This document shows positions 34,784 to 46,151 of a DNA stretch of 64,000 nucleotides, piece by piece. The translations under genes and the position numbers were made by a program. The notes under the pieces are model-generated. The model was not told where the DNA came from, ran no database searches, and worked only from the letters and a program-made list of their open reading frames with translations. Location: the NCBI GenBank assembly GCA_039545355.1, contig BCJJ01000017.1:372001-436000 (forward strand), written 5' to 3'. Within the stretch, counting starts at the first letter, position 1. The number at the start of each line of letters is the position of its first letter. Source of the stretch: Trichosporon coremiiforme (taxonomy: Eukaryota > Basidiomycota > Tremellomycetes > Trichosporonales > Trichosporonaceae).

Positions 34784-37685
34784 ATGGAACCGATTTCTGG
34801 CGTAGGCTATTATCGACAGGGGAGCGAGGGGGCTCCCTCGAAGAGGGCCAGGATGGATGTGGACGAGAGGTGAGTCGTGGTGTCAACAGTCACCACTTGT
34901 GCCGCTCGCTGCACGTCGCGAAACGAGTAGGCTGACCCCCAGACCACTCGCTATCACTTGCACGCCGTGTCGGGCGAGGAAGATTAGTGAGTTCTCTACT
35001 CTTCAGATGTTTGGTGTATCTAACGGCAGAATGTGACAGTACGAAACCTGTGTGCCAGAATGTGAGTTCACCAGCTGTTCGGATCAGAGGATAAGCTGAC
35101 CCCAGTGCTCCAAGTACGTACCTCCTCGGCCTGCGTGGGGCAGATCACGCACTGAGCTATGGGTGGCCCGCGATCTGCAGCTCTGCAGCTCGGCGGCTCT
35201 GCATATCAAATGCTCCGCGAAGCTAGGTCCTTCCTCTGCCGAGCTGACTCCAGTCGGAATCCGCAGGACTGCGTGTACCCCGTCAAGATGAAGCCTGGGC
35301 TGCGCCCTGGTACGGGAGTAGATATGGCCAAGCGGTTGGGTGGGTCTCCTCCTCTTCTCCTTCGGCTGTTACTATCCCACAGCTAGTTGTAATCGATCCC
35401 ACTTAGCTGACCCGCAGAACAGCTCGAGGACCGAGTAGCAGGCTACGAGTCCCGCCTCCGGGATCAAGAAGGTGTCATTGCCTCGTTGACTCGCTGGCAG
35501 CAACAACAAATGTCCCAGGGCCAAGTTTCCGTCCCCACGCCCTCCGCGTCGAGGAGCGGCAGCGGCTTCGCACCAGTTGGCTTCCCCTCTGAACCTGCGC
35601 CGGCCGCGATGCTCAGCCCCTCCCACGACCCGAGCCACGCCCACCCCTCCCCAGGAGGACTGTCGACCACCTCCTTCTCCGATCCGCGGATACTGCCCGC
35701 GGACGAGATCGTGTCCTCCCTCATCTCGCTGTACTACACCCACGTGTGGCCGTGGGCGCCGATCCTTCCACGAACGACCTATTCGGCGCCGTGGGGCATC
35801 GTGCCGCACGCCATTGTCGTACTGGCGCTGAGGCTGAGCGACGACCCGAGGCTGGACAGGTTACCAGGAGGCAAGCAAGCGCTGCGACAATCGGCGAAAG
35901 CGCACGTGCTCAGCCACGCGGTGGAGAGCACGAGTATCGCAAGCATGCAGGCGCTCTCGCTCCTCGCGCTGGATCTGATAGGCAGCGAACAAGGACCAAG
36001 CTCATGGGGCACGCTCGCGCTGTTGACTAGGAGTGCAGCGCATCTCGGCCTCATGACGGAGGACGCGGACGGCCCTGCAACGCAGGGCTCGTCTGCGCCC
36101 GGACCTCCAGGCTCGGCAGGGTGGAGACAGAAGGAAGCCCGCAGAAGGGGAGTGCAGAAACGAACGGCCATCGTGCCCCCACCAGCGACATGGGAGGAGG
36201 ACGAGGCGCGCCGCCGCTTGTTCTGGCTCGTCCTCGTGCTCGACCGGTACGCCAGCGCAAGTACGGGGTGGGACTTTGCCCTGCGGGACAGCGACATCAA
36301 GCGCCGGCTGCCGTCGAGCGATACGCTGTGGTTCCACCCCCCTCCGCCTGGCTCGCCGTGGCCGCGTGCGCCCCTCTTCTCCCCCGTGCTGCATCGCGAC
36401 CCATATCCGCCCAGCGTGCTCGCGAACCTCTCACCGATGGTGTTCCTCATCGAGGCCGTCGACCTGCTCGGCCGGTCTCATACACTGCACGCCTCAGGCG
36501 GCTCGGCCGAGGAGGCGCGCGACGCGGCCCTGGCGCTGACAGCAGCGTGCAGACGGTGGGCGGCCGAACTGCCCCGGCTCGAGGGCAGTCTGGGCCTGAC
36601 GGTGCTCGCGCTGCACCACGCGACACTCCTAAAGGTGAACGCGTACCACGCCTTTCCGGCTAGTGGAGGCAGTGTGGCGCCGTTCCGAGACCGGTGTGCC
36701 GAGTCTACGGCTGCCGTGGCAGAATTGTGCAAACAGCAACAGGGACTGGGGTGGAAGAGCGCCTCGCCGCTGTTCATCTGGGGAGCGTGGGTCGCGGCCC
36801 GGGTCGTGTTCATCAGCCGTTTCGTGACCCATACGGACCACCCCAACTCCCACCCTTCCCACCCTCAGCCAACAGGCGGGGTGAGCGGCAGCCTCGCGTC
36901 CGACCCCGAGTTTTCAGTCCTGCTCGCGAGCCTGAGGGATGCGAGCCGGCACTGGTCCCTCGCGTCTCAGTACGTCCGCCTGCTCGATGCCGCGTCGCGA
37001 CGCTGGTCCTCGGGCCAAGTCTCGACCCCCTCGACACGGAGCCATCCCGCCCCCGGGACAGGGGCAGAGGACAGTGACGACGAAGGACTGCCCGATGCCA
37101 TTCGGGTGCTGTTGGACCTGAGGCGGACGGCATACAATGCCGTCGGGGCTGGGGAGGATACGCCCCCCGAGGAAGGCGGAGGGGATAGAGTGGGCGAGGA
37201 GGCGAGGGAACAGCAGGGACAGCCCGGGATGGAGATGGATACGCAGGGCATGGATCTGAGGTGAGTCACGTTCACAATCACTTGCATGTTGGATACAGCG
37301 TCGGATGGAGGTGGAGTTCGCTGCTTGGTCATGCTTGGGGCTGTGGCATGCTCGTAACAGCGGCTGTGCTGCTGCGCCATCGCGGATCTGGATGGCGGTA
37401 TCAGTACCGCTGGCAAGCTCGGACCACGACCGCATTTCCCACGCCACCGATCTGCAATCGGTCCGCGAGGCCGAGCCAACCCCCTGTTCGGAGATCGAGC
37501 GCGGCCCTGTGCCGACCGTGTGCCGATCCGATCACCCAGATCTCCTTCTCTAACGCTTCGCAATGGAGTTCAAACCAAGCTGACATTTTTCCAGCAACCT
37601 GCCCGCGTGGGCTGTGCAGCCCCTCCTCGGCGATCTGCACCATTGGTTCGACCTCCCGCCCAACTTGTTCTCGGAGCAGGCCTAA
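34784..37685 (+). CDS. Zn2Cys6 transcription factor with fungal-specific regulatory domain
   Basis: The model is join(34784..34869,34943..34986,35030..35061,35106..35113,35254..35339,35418..37260,37595..37685), 729 residues. Exon 4 is only 8 nt. The zinc cluster is cut by three introns and appears only after joining: Cys 35, 38, 45, 52, 55 and 63 (AITCTPCRARKIKCD, KPVCQNC), a basic linker, then a heptad dimerisation helix (MAKRLEQLEDRVAGYESRL). A long Fungal_trans-like domain follows (DEIVSSLISLYYTHVWPW, then ARRRLFWLVLVLDRYAS, the classic FWxLFxLDR-type motif). The last exon, after a 334-nt intron, adds NLPAWAVQPLLGDLHHWFD. An acidic segment (AEDSDDEG) may contribute to activation. The target genes are unknown. 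The start was set at the first in-frame ATG of exon 1. Confidence 0.85.
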
Positions 37686-37927
37686 CTCTCAACACATAGC
37701 TCATGTACAAATACATATCCCCATCGTCATAAGTCACACGTCATACCGCTTCGTTGTAGCGACTAGTTTCTACAAGTTCATCTTGAGAGGGCGTTATACA
37801 AGAACGCTGCTGGGTCTCCGGTCTCCATGCTATATCATGCTATATCTTCCTCCTGTCGGCCTTCTCGTGGTCATTCTCGTAACATTGTCGTCATGTCTGG
37901 TCAGCCCGAGCGTCTCCAGGGCTCAGC

Positions 37928-40835
37928 CTAATGCTGCAGCGTCTCCTTCACCTTTGTCCAGAACAGGCCATACTTGACCTCTCCCATTGCGCTGGCTGCC
38001 TGGCCGGCACTGACGCCATGGGCGCCCGAGGCGAGGTATCGCCTCACGTCTGCCGCGGTGACGCGGCCGCGCATACGCGCCAGGAGACGCGCAACATCGG
38101 CCTCCTTGCCCGCCACGTGCTGAGCGTCAAGGAGGGCAAGTAGGGCCTGCCGCGCCACACCCTGCGTGCGCCAGTGGACTTTCTCGAGCCTGGCCGCGTC
38201 GAGGTCGAGCCACTCCGTCGCTGCGGGGCTGGGGCTGAGCCTCCCGCTCGACGAGCCGCTCTCGCGCCGGCCGTCCGATTCCCGACGACTGCGGGCCGAT
38301 AGAGTGCTCGTCGCACTTCCCCGGCGTTCCCTCTCTTCCGGATCCGTCGGCGTGAGAGGGGCGAGGTGCGAGTTCGACGTACGCTCCTTCAGCTCGGGGA
38401 TCTTTGGCTCGCCACTCAACCGATCGCCCGCCTTGGATTCTCTCGGCGTGATCGCCTCGAGCGCCTTGTTCGCGTACACCTCTGCCGAAATCAGATAGCT
38501 GCCGCGACGTTCTGTGCCCAGCGCCTGTAAGAGAGACCGCGGCACGGCCGCCTTGAACAGGTTCACGGCCGCGAGCTGCAGGAGCACCTCGGCCCGCTCC
38601 TTTGCATGGCCGTCCGGGAGACACGAGAGCGAGTGCTGGTATCGCGCCTCGGCGCACTCGAGGTGCTCGATTGCGCGGCGGGCGAGCTCGAGCGTGCGCG
38701 CAACCGGGATCGGGGTGCGAGGCTCCACTGGCGAAACGGGCGCCGTGTGCGGATACACATGCGGATGCGGGTGTGGATGCGTCGCAGAAGGAACTGAGAT
38801 GGCCGAGAAAGGAGTGATGCTGCTCGGACTGAGACGGGCGGAACCGCTGCTCGCGCGCCGCGGGGCAGAGCCGGCAGGGAGCGTGCCGCTGAACTGGCGC
38901 ACCACACGAGGCCGCGTCTCGCTGGCTCGGCGCGGGTGGGCGGGGTTGAGCGGGGACAACGGCGAGGGGACAGGCGGGAGCGGGCAGACCGGCGGCGGTA
39001 AGCTGAGTTGCAGCGGTGGCGGGCGTCGGCGGCCCTTCGGGGTTTGCGCCGGCTCGGGAAGGGTCGACGGTCGGGTGGGCGAGACCTTGGGGGCGAGCGT
39101 CGGGAATGTCGAGGGGCTTGTTGGTGGTTTCGTGCCACCACCTGCCGCCCAGGAGGGCGATACAATGTCGTCCTCCTCGATGATGACTTCCTCTGCGATC
39201 GGGGGCGACTCGAGGCTACCAATACTGGTCGTCGAGGATTGCCGACTGCGGTCGAGAACCGGCAGCGAGCCGTCCGATCCGCGTCCCGGAGGTCCGACGC
39301 TGCCAGCCCGGCTGCGGGAGTAGACGTATCCCTCGGGTGTGGGCTGCGCCTGCGCCGAGCACGGCACTGATGTTGTCGTCGCGACCGACAGGAGGTGGTC
39401 GCCCCAGTGACCGCGCATGAGGCAAGCGACGAGCCAAAGCGTGTCACCGAGTAGCCTGGCACACTCGTACGCTTGCATCGCAGAAACTTGGCTCGATGTC
39501 GCGCGCTCCTTTGTCTCGTCCGCGAGCAACGTCAGGTCGCGCAGCGCGCCGGCAAAGTCAGACTCGTGGAACGGCACGCGGAGAACCGCGAGGTGTCTCA
39601 GCCGGTCGACAGTGATACGTCCAGAGGCGAGCTGGACCCTCGTTATGAGCGCAGTCGTGTCCGGGCTCGGGGGCAGCAGCGTCGTCGCCAGCCCAACCAT
39701 ATTCGTCGCCTGGTCCAACGCCTTCTCGGCTAACTCGGCGAAGTCCTCGACGCCACCACTGTCAGGCGAGAGCACCGCCGCAGCGCCCGCTGTTTCCGCC
39801 AGATGCAGGAACATGGCCGCCAACGCTGGCGTCTGCGGACCAAACTCCGCCCGCGCAAGCTGCGCTGCCCGGTCCATCCTCTCAGCGGCCACTTCCTCCA
39901 TGCACTCGAGCGCCTCGAGCGCCAGTCGTCCTGCCGGGCCGTCGCCTTCGCTGGTGTCGGAAAGATGGAGTCGGGACAGCTCGCCAGATACCGTCGCCAG
40001 TGTCTCGCGCACCGTCATGCTGCCCGGGGCGCAGCGGGAAAGGTGCAACAAATCCGCACGAGCTTCCTGAAGCTGAGCTGTAGCGAGATTATGCGCCGTA
40101 GGCGGGTCCTCTAGCCGCGCCAAGAGCAACAGCATCGTCGCACGTCGTAGCCTCGCCCAAGCAGAATGCGGGCGCATCGCTAGCGCCTGGCCAAACAAAT
40201 TAGATGCAATACGCAAGTGCCGTGCTGCCAGTACTCCTTGGTTCCCAGCCTCGTGTGCTTGGGCTTCGTAGGCCGTTCCGCCTGTTCAGGTCAGCCACAG
40301 CTGCGCCTCAAAATTAAGACTGAAAGAACTTACTTTCCATGCACGAGTCAAACGTGACAGTGTCGCTGCGGTCTCTCGTCGGCGTTGACGGGCGAGAGCT
40401 GCGAGTGCGCTGCCGGGGCGTGAGACTGGGCGTGCGCTGCGCCGACGCCCGACTGCGAAGGTCGGATCCGCTGCGTGCCTTGGACAGCGCTCGCGGTGGA
40501 GCTGGAAGATGAGCTTGCTGCTCAGTCGCTGATGGTCGCTTGTATCCGCCGGAAGACGAGGCTCGCGAGTTGAGCTGGAGCAACGGGGCCGACTTCATCG
40601 CGGCCGAGTTCTCGAACACGGCCGACGTCGGTGAGGCTGCATTGCTGTTTGGTAAAGATGGGGGCAGAGGGAGCGCCAGGACGAGGTCGGTGAACGAAGG
40701 CTCGGGGTCCTCTATCCGTTTCTGCAGTGGGTGCAGTTCCGGCCGCCGTTTGGGCTGCTGTTGCGGCCGCGAGCTCGAAACCTTTAACGAGTAGTTATGC
40801 GGGAACAGCGACGACATGAAGGGCACCGACGGCAT
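37928..40835 (-). CDS. Large protein of unknown function with helical-repeat segment
   Basis: The model is complement(37928..40281,40334..40835), 951 residues, one 52-nt intron (GTAAGT...AACAG). Residues 1-165 are Ser/Arg/Pro-rich and disordered (RPQQQPKRR, TPSLTPRQRTRSSRPSTPT). The segment from ~168 to 420 is Ala/Leu-rich and helical, with TPR-like pairs (YEAQAHEAGNQGVLAARHL, ASNLFGQALAMRPHSAWARL). A long Ser/Pro linker with PPPLQLSLPPPVCPLPPVP follows, then another helical block near 670-760 (LELARRAIEHLECAEARY) and a C-terminal helical end (ARLLARMRGRVTAADVRRYL). I do not recognise a named family. The paired helices suggest a scaffold or MIT/TPR-type role, which is inference only. The first ATG of the frame was chosen; one six codons downstream is equally possible. 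Confidence 0.72.
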
Positions 40836-42211
40836 GGTGGGCGATCGTCGAAGATGGTTAGACGGTGTGACCGTCCGGGCGACCGAGTGTGTGTCGTCGC
40901 GAAGAGAAGGAAGAGTTTGGCGAGTTGGAGAGAAAGATTGTTGGGTGGGAGAAGGGAAAGAACAGCTAGCACCGATCGATCGGGCGGGGACACAAAAGGT
41001 CTCGAGTTCCAGTCGCCGACTGTCGAAGGTATCACAACAATGGGCCGAATACGCTAATCGGTGCGGCGTGTGCAGCGAGCGATCTGGACGACGTTGATAC
41101 GTTGCGAAGACAAGGTTCCACGGCCATGCAGCCGGTGATGGTTAGACCAGGACGTTTGCAGGAATCGTCCCTGCGAATGCCGAGATCAAGGTCGGGACGT
41201 CCGAGAGGAAAGAGATGTGAGAGGTTGAAGGGGTACGGAGAGACTGCCGATAGCGCAGTTGGCCGGCGTCTGGCTGGCTTGGCTGGCTGACGAGAAGGGA
41301 GGAGGTCGATGAGGCGCAGGGATGAGGCTTTGTGAGGACGATACGGCTGCTGAGATGCGTCAGATGTTTGGTCGCACTCAAGTGGACAGCATGGAGCACG
41401 TTGGGCGCATTGGACTGGTGCGGCCGTGTTGGCCGTCGACCCGTTGTGTGGGCGGAATGAGGTTTGCATCCAGAAAATTGAGGTTCGTTATCCAGGCCGG
41501 CCTGTAGAGGGTAGGAACGTAGGAAGGCTGTATAGTCTGTTGGCGCCACCAGTTGAAGGGTGACTTGCACAGTCGTCATCGAAGGGTCACAACGCAACAT
41601 CCGAGCAGGCGCACGCGAGGGTGGTCGGCACGAGAGCAGCGAGGTGAAGAGAACGGCCGAGAATGGTGGCTTTCAGTGTGGCGTCGATGGCGTGGAAGCA
41701 TGAGGTTGTCGTTGCCCAGCGAGTGCAGAGAAGCAGAGCCGCCATGGCGAGCGGCGATGGAACGCAGTCAGCATCCTGAGTGGCAGCCCTGATCTTGGAC
41801 TTTTTGGTGCTATTCAGTCCTCGATTAGAGCAATTACACTTTGGCACTAATCGCACCCCTCGTACCTGTATATCCCTATCTCAATCCCCATTACCAAGTC
41901 GCCCAATAGACCCAAGATCAACACTCACCGTCTGGTGATCCCTCGGAACCAAACATTTGCCGTCCGCAGCTGGAGAACAGATAGCAGATAGGCACAGTCG
42001 GTCAGAGCTACCAGGCGTGCCTACAATGAGCCCGCCTACCGCCATGCCATGGCACGCCTGCCCCCACGCGAGCCAGTTGCCACCGCGATGTCATTGCCGC
42101 ATAGCGTTGAGGTCATAGCCCATCCATTCCTCGCTCGTCGCTCGTTGCCCGATCACATTCACTCGACGTCAACTTGTCTTTCCTTCCCTCTGCTCACCGC
42201 CATCCACGACG
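40836..42211. other. Intergenic region between divergent genes
   Basis: About 1.4 kb with no supported gene. It must contain the promoters of the flanking minus-strand gene and of ATG5. No clear repeat or RNA was seen. Confidence 0.4.
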
Positions 42212-43472
42212 ATGGCAGCAGCGACCGTTCAGTCCTCGACCAACCTCTTCCGCCAGCTCGCCTGGAATGCCAGCGTCCCGATAGAGGTCCGCCTCGCGGA
42301 CGGCGAAGCCCCCGGAGCCGCCGTCGACAAGTACTACGTGAGTCGCGCCCAACGTGTGGGATCCATGCATTTGGGCTATGTGTATCACACAGCATTCTAG
42401 CCTTAGCTACAGAGATTGGAAGACCTGTGGGCTAACAGCAGGTCCAAGCACCACGATACACTTACCTTCCCCTGCTTCTGCCTCAGATCAAGGAGAACCT
42501 AGTTTCCCTTGCTCTGGATGACGAGCAGCTGGCGAAGACGAATGAGGCGCAGTGGTGGTTTGAAGAAGACGCGGAGGAGCCGGGACTCGGCGGCCTTGGC
42601 GCTTGTCGATGGTGAGCAGCGAAGGAGCGCAGCATGGACCCAGGCGTCTTGGTCTGGATATGGGAGGTCACCTCCGCGCCCTCACCACACAGCGTAACAA
42701 TCACACGCTCTAAGAGACCGCGCTCAATCCACGGCTGCCTGTCCTTGCGATTGTAGCTGACCACAGGCACTGGCCCGTTGACCTCCTCGACCTGAACGCG
42801 ACGATATCGAGGCCCGTGCGCCGGGACGCGACAGACCCGAGTGCTCGCCCGTTGAAGCTAATCTTGCACCTGTCATCTCCGCCAACGGACAAGCTGACGC
42901 TGCCGGCGGGAGTGGAGTCGTGCAAGGCCGCCTTCACGAGCCAGGTGAAGGAGGCGGATTTCGTGCGATGGGGCAACACGAAGCGCGTAACGGGCATGCG
43001 TCGGCAGGACCTGGAAGCTGGCTGGGACGGAGTCATTGGCGGCGACTACGACCTGCACTCGCGCATGGGCTCGCGACTCGTGCCCATGCCCATCCCGCTG
43101 GGCAGCTCCTCGACGCCGTCCAACGTCCCCTCCCGTCCGCCGTCGACAGAACCGGGTCAGACGAGCTCGGTGCCGAAACTTGAGAGTGCGTACGCCGCCC
43201 GCTCCCTGCCCATCAAGATCTACCTCCCCGACGCGCCGGCTATGCAGCACGTCGTCCCCCCGCTCACGGACGGACGGCCGACGACCCTTCTGTCTTTCCT
43301 CAGGCAGCACTACCCGCTCCTCTTCCCGACGACCGGCGAGCCCTACGCCCTCGCCGTCCCGTACGTGCTCGGCATCGTTGTGCCCTCCGACGCCGAAGTC
43401 GCCTGGCTCGCGAGCTGCATGTGTGGCGCCGACGGGTGGGTGCGTATCGGGCTGGGGCTTGTTGGCGAGTGA
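42212..43472 (+). CDS. ATG5: Autophagy protein 5
   Basis: The model is join(42212..42337,42442..42611,42767..43472), 333 residues, with introns of 104 and 155 nt. Atg5 is conjugated to Atg12 and, with Atg16, forms the E3-like complex that lipidates Atg8 at the phagophore. The N-terminus has the typical [19 protein letters not shown] start, then [20 protein letters not shown], the WWFEED motif, and [12 protein letters not shown], created by the second splice join. The helical middle has [20 protein letters not shown], followed by the second ubiquitin-like fold (SLPIKIYLP, then [16 protein letters not shown], ending [20 protein letters not shown]). The Lys of VKEADF fits the region of the Atg12 attachment site, but the exact residue was not aligned. 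The length is slightly above the yeast protein because of a Pro/Ser linker. Confidence 0.94.
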
Positions 43473-46151
43473 GCGAGTGAGTGAGCGAGCGAGGCGAGCC
43501 CAGCTGCTCGTAAGGAGTCAGTCGCGAGCGGCGAGTGTCCACGTTCCGCTGAGCACCGTCCGTTGCGAGCCACGCGAGTATCACGGGCATCTCGAGCTTC
43601 TGGTCCACACGTGCGACCTCAACGCCAACCGACGACGCCGGCCCAAATGGGGCATCAGGAGGCGTGACGTAGAGATATAATTAGACAGACAGTCGAGGGC
43701 CAGGCCGACGACGCCGGCCAGGGTACCGGCGGGCAGGGCCGTTCTTGTAAGGATCATACATTGTAAGCATAGCATAAGTGTCTGGAATGCTGCGAGACGT
43801 GAGCGAGCGAAGCGAGCGTATATCTGACAGGCCGCTGTCAGCCCGGTCGACAGGCAGTCTGGCTCCAGTCTCCAGAGAGCAGAGAGGGGAGGCTGAGAGA
43901 GGCAGACCTGGGGCTCGTTGATTTTACTCCGAAAAAAAAGAAAAGTGAGCGAGAGTGGGGAGACAGAGCACACGAAGGCTGGCAAAGTGGACGTCAGTAG
44001 GTCACCAAGGTACCAGCAGGCACTCTGGATTTTCTGTCTGGGCCCCAAGTTGGACCTCGTGATCGGTCGTCGGTTCGTTCAAACCGTTTTGCCAGTTTTT
44101 CGAAATGAGGGTCAACGGTCGAACAGAAGTTCAGACATTCGTCGGATGCGCCGAGGGCCGAGAGAGGGTGAGTCGAGGGTGAATGGGGACCTTGCTGCGG
44201 CCGCGAGCCGAGAAAGGCTCGCAGACGCTGTCCACTGGCCCACTGACCACTGCATGCTCTATAGCTTGCATGCTCCGTCGCCTGTAGTCTGCAGCCAGAG
44301 AGGCCAGAGAGAGGAAACAAGCACGAAGGAGAACAACAAGGGGCGATCGCCGATTGAGTTTTTCGAGACGGGGTGATCCCTAAGTCGTGGATGATACGCG
44401 AGGGGCAATCCCCCCTGAGGTTGCATTCAGTTCCCCCTCTCGGCTCGTGGCGCCCGTCTCCACTCTACCCAGTCCGCCAGCTGGCCAGTTCGCCCGTTGA
44501 GACCCCCCTATGACCCCGTACCCCCGTCGTCACGATAAACACGACCATGCAGGCGCATGACGGCCATGCCAGAATGAAGAGCGTTTCACAAGCTCGAGTA
44601 ATCGGCGACAGCTGGAGTTATACCGATTCTTGATGAACGAGTAACGGCATAGTTTGTAAGTGACGATACCTTCCTCTCGTCACTCCGCTGCGTACCGTCC
44701 AACCGGCGCCCTGCGTTGAGCACCAGAAAGAGATGCTAGCGCCCTACTTGTGCGCTGCTGGCCCTGCTTACGGCGTGTTTTCGGTTGTGCTTTCGGCCAA
44801 GTTCACAGCTCTCTCACCATGCTCTCCACGACACGAGCCCCCGTCGGGCAGATGGAGCCAGATAGGCTAGCTAGGACAGGGGAACCGAGAGGATGGACCT
44901 GGGATGATCATGTATTGGGCCAGGTTTGGTTATCCCGGGACATGATTCAATTCAAAAATACGTTCTGGCTCGTTGTCGAGCGTAGGCGTGCTTAGCATGC
45001 ATATCCGACATGAACCTCGCATCCCAACGTCACATTCGACTCTACCCACGGTCCTTAGGTACTCGGGGCTCGGCGTAGCGCGTGTCTGTGACTATTTGTT
45101 CATCACACAGCGTCCTGTCGGTCCGGCTGGGGGCGCTGGGCACTCTGAGCACAGCATGAGCTGGTGGTGCACGGCTGTACGGCTGTGTCAGTGTTAAGCT
45201 TTTCAGCACGGTCAACAAGGTGCAGGCGAGCGAGGAACGCGAGGAAGGTGCATTCTATGCTGTGCTTTGCCGCTGCTCTCCGCCTGCCCCGCGACGCGTA
45301 CGACTGCACTGCACCGCAGGTACTGCAGCATGCAAGCTGCAACACGCCCGACACGGACCCACTCTTCACGGTGGGTGCCTGGATGCCGGTACCCGGATCC
45401 CACCCCGAAAGTGCCGGACGCGTCTGATGCTGCTCTTGGCAGTGACCCGGTTCTTTGCCTGCTGCATGATCGTCACGATACGGTGCACCATGCACCAGTG
45501 TCGGACTGGATCCAAACTGGGACAGCTAATGGTACGTTGGTACGTAAGTCCCACCCGGCGCGCCCGGCGGACGTGAGGAGCATGGTCTACGGATGGATCT
45601 GTGGTGTCTCGCCCAGCGTGCCCAAGGAGGATCGCTCCTTCGTTCCTGCTTGCCCTGCTTGCCCTGCTTGCCGGGGCACAGGGATCACAGGGGACGTTGT
45701 CTCGTAACCTTGTCCACTGGGTGGTGTTCACCGTGTTGGGTCCCTCGACGCCTTCCTTCCCGGGCACACTCCCTCCCTTGACCGTTGTCCGTCAACCTTG
45801 CAGCCAAGCGATGCATATCAACGCAGCATACCTTCCTCGTCTTCGTACTTTCTCTTTCTTTCTTTGTCTTCGTCTCTGCCTCCCTCCCTCTCTTCTCTTG
45901 TTCATCCCCCCTTTCTCCGACATCCTCGGCTTCCGCTCCAGTCAGCGAGCCGCTTGACGCTCCTTTTCACGCTCGACAACCTCATCGACATCGACAACCC
46001 GCAGGCTCGGGCTCACCTTCCTTTTTTGTTCCCCCGTACCGTCATCTCTCCCAACGAGAACGAACGAAAGCTAGTCTTCGCGATTTTGTTGAAGAACTAG
46101 TGTTACCACGAAAAATCCAACTCATCTCTCAACTCGCATCTTTCAGCTGCA
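43473..46151. other. Gene-poor interval before the DUF1996 gene
   Basis: These 2.7 kb show no supported gene. The last ~330 bp are very pyrimidine-rich (CTTTCTTTCTTTG runs near 45850-45900), as is common in promoters or leaders of strongly expressed fungal genes. A 9-bp minisatellite is listed separately. Confidence 0.4.
45645..45671. repeat. Minisatellite, 9-bp unit CCTGCTTGC x3
   Basis: Three perfect tandem copies about 480 bp upstream of the DUF1996 gene. Confidence 0.9.
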
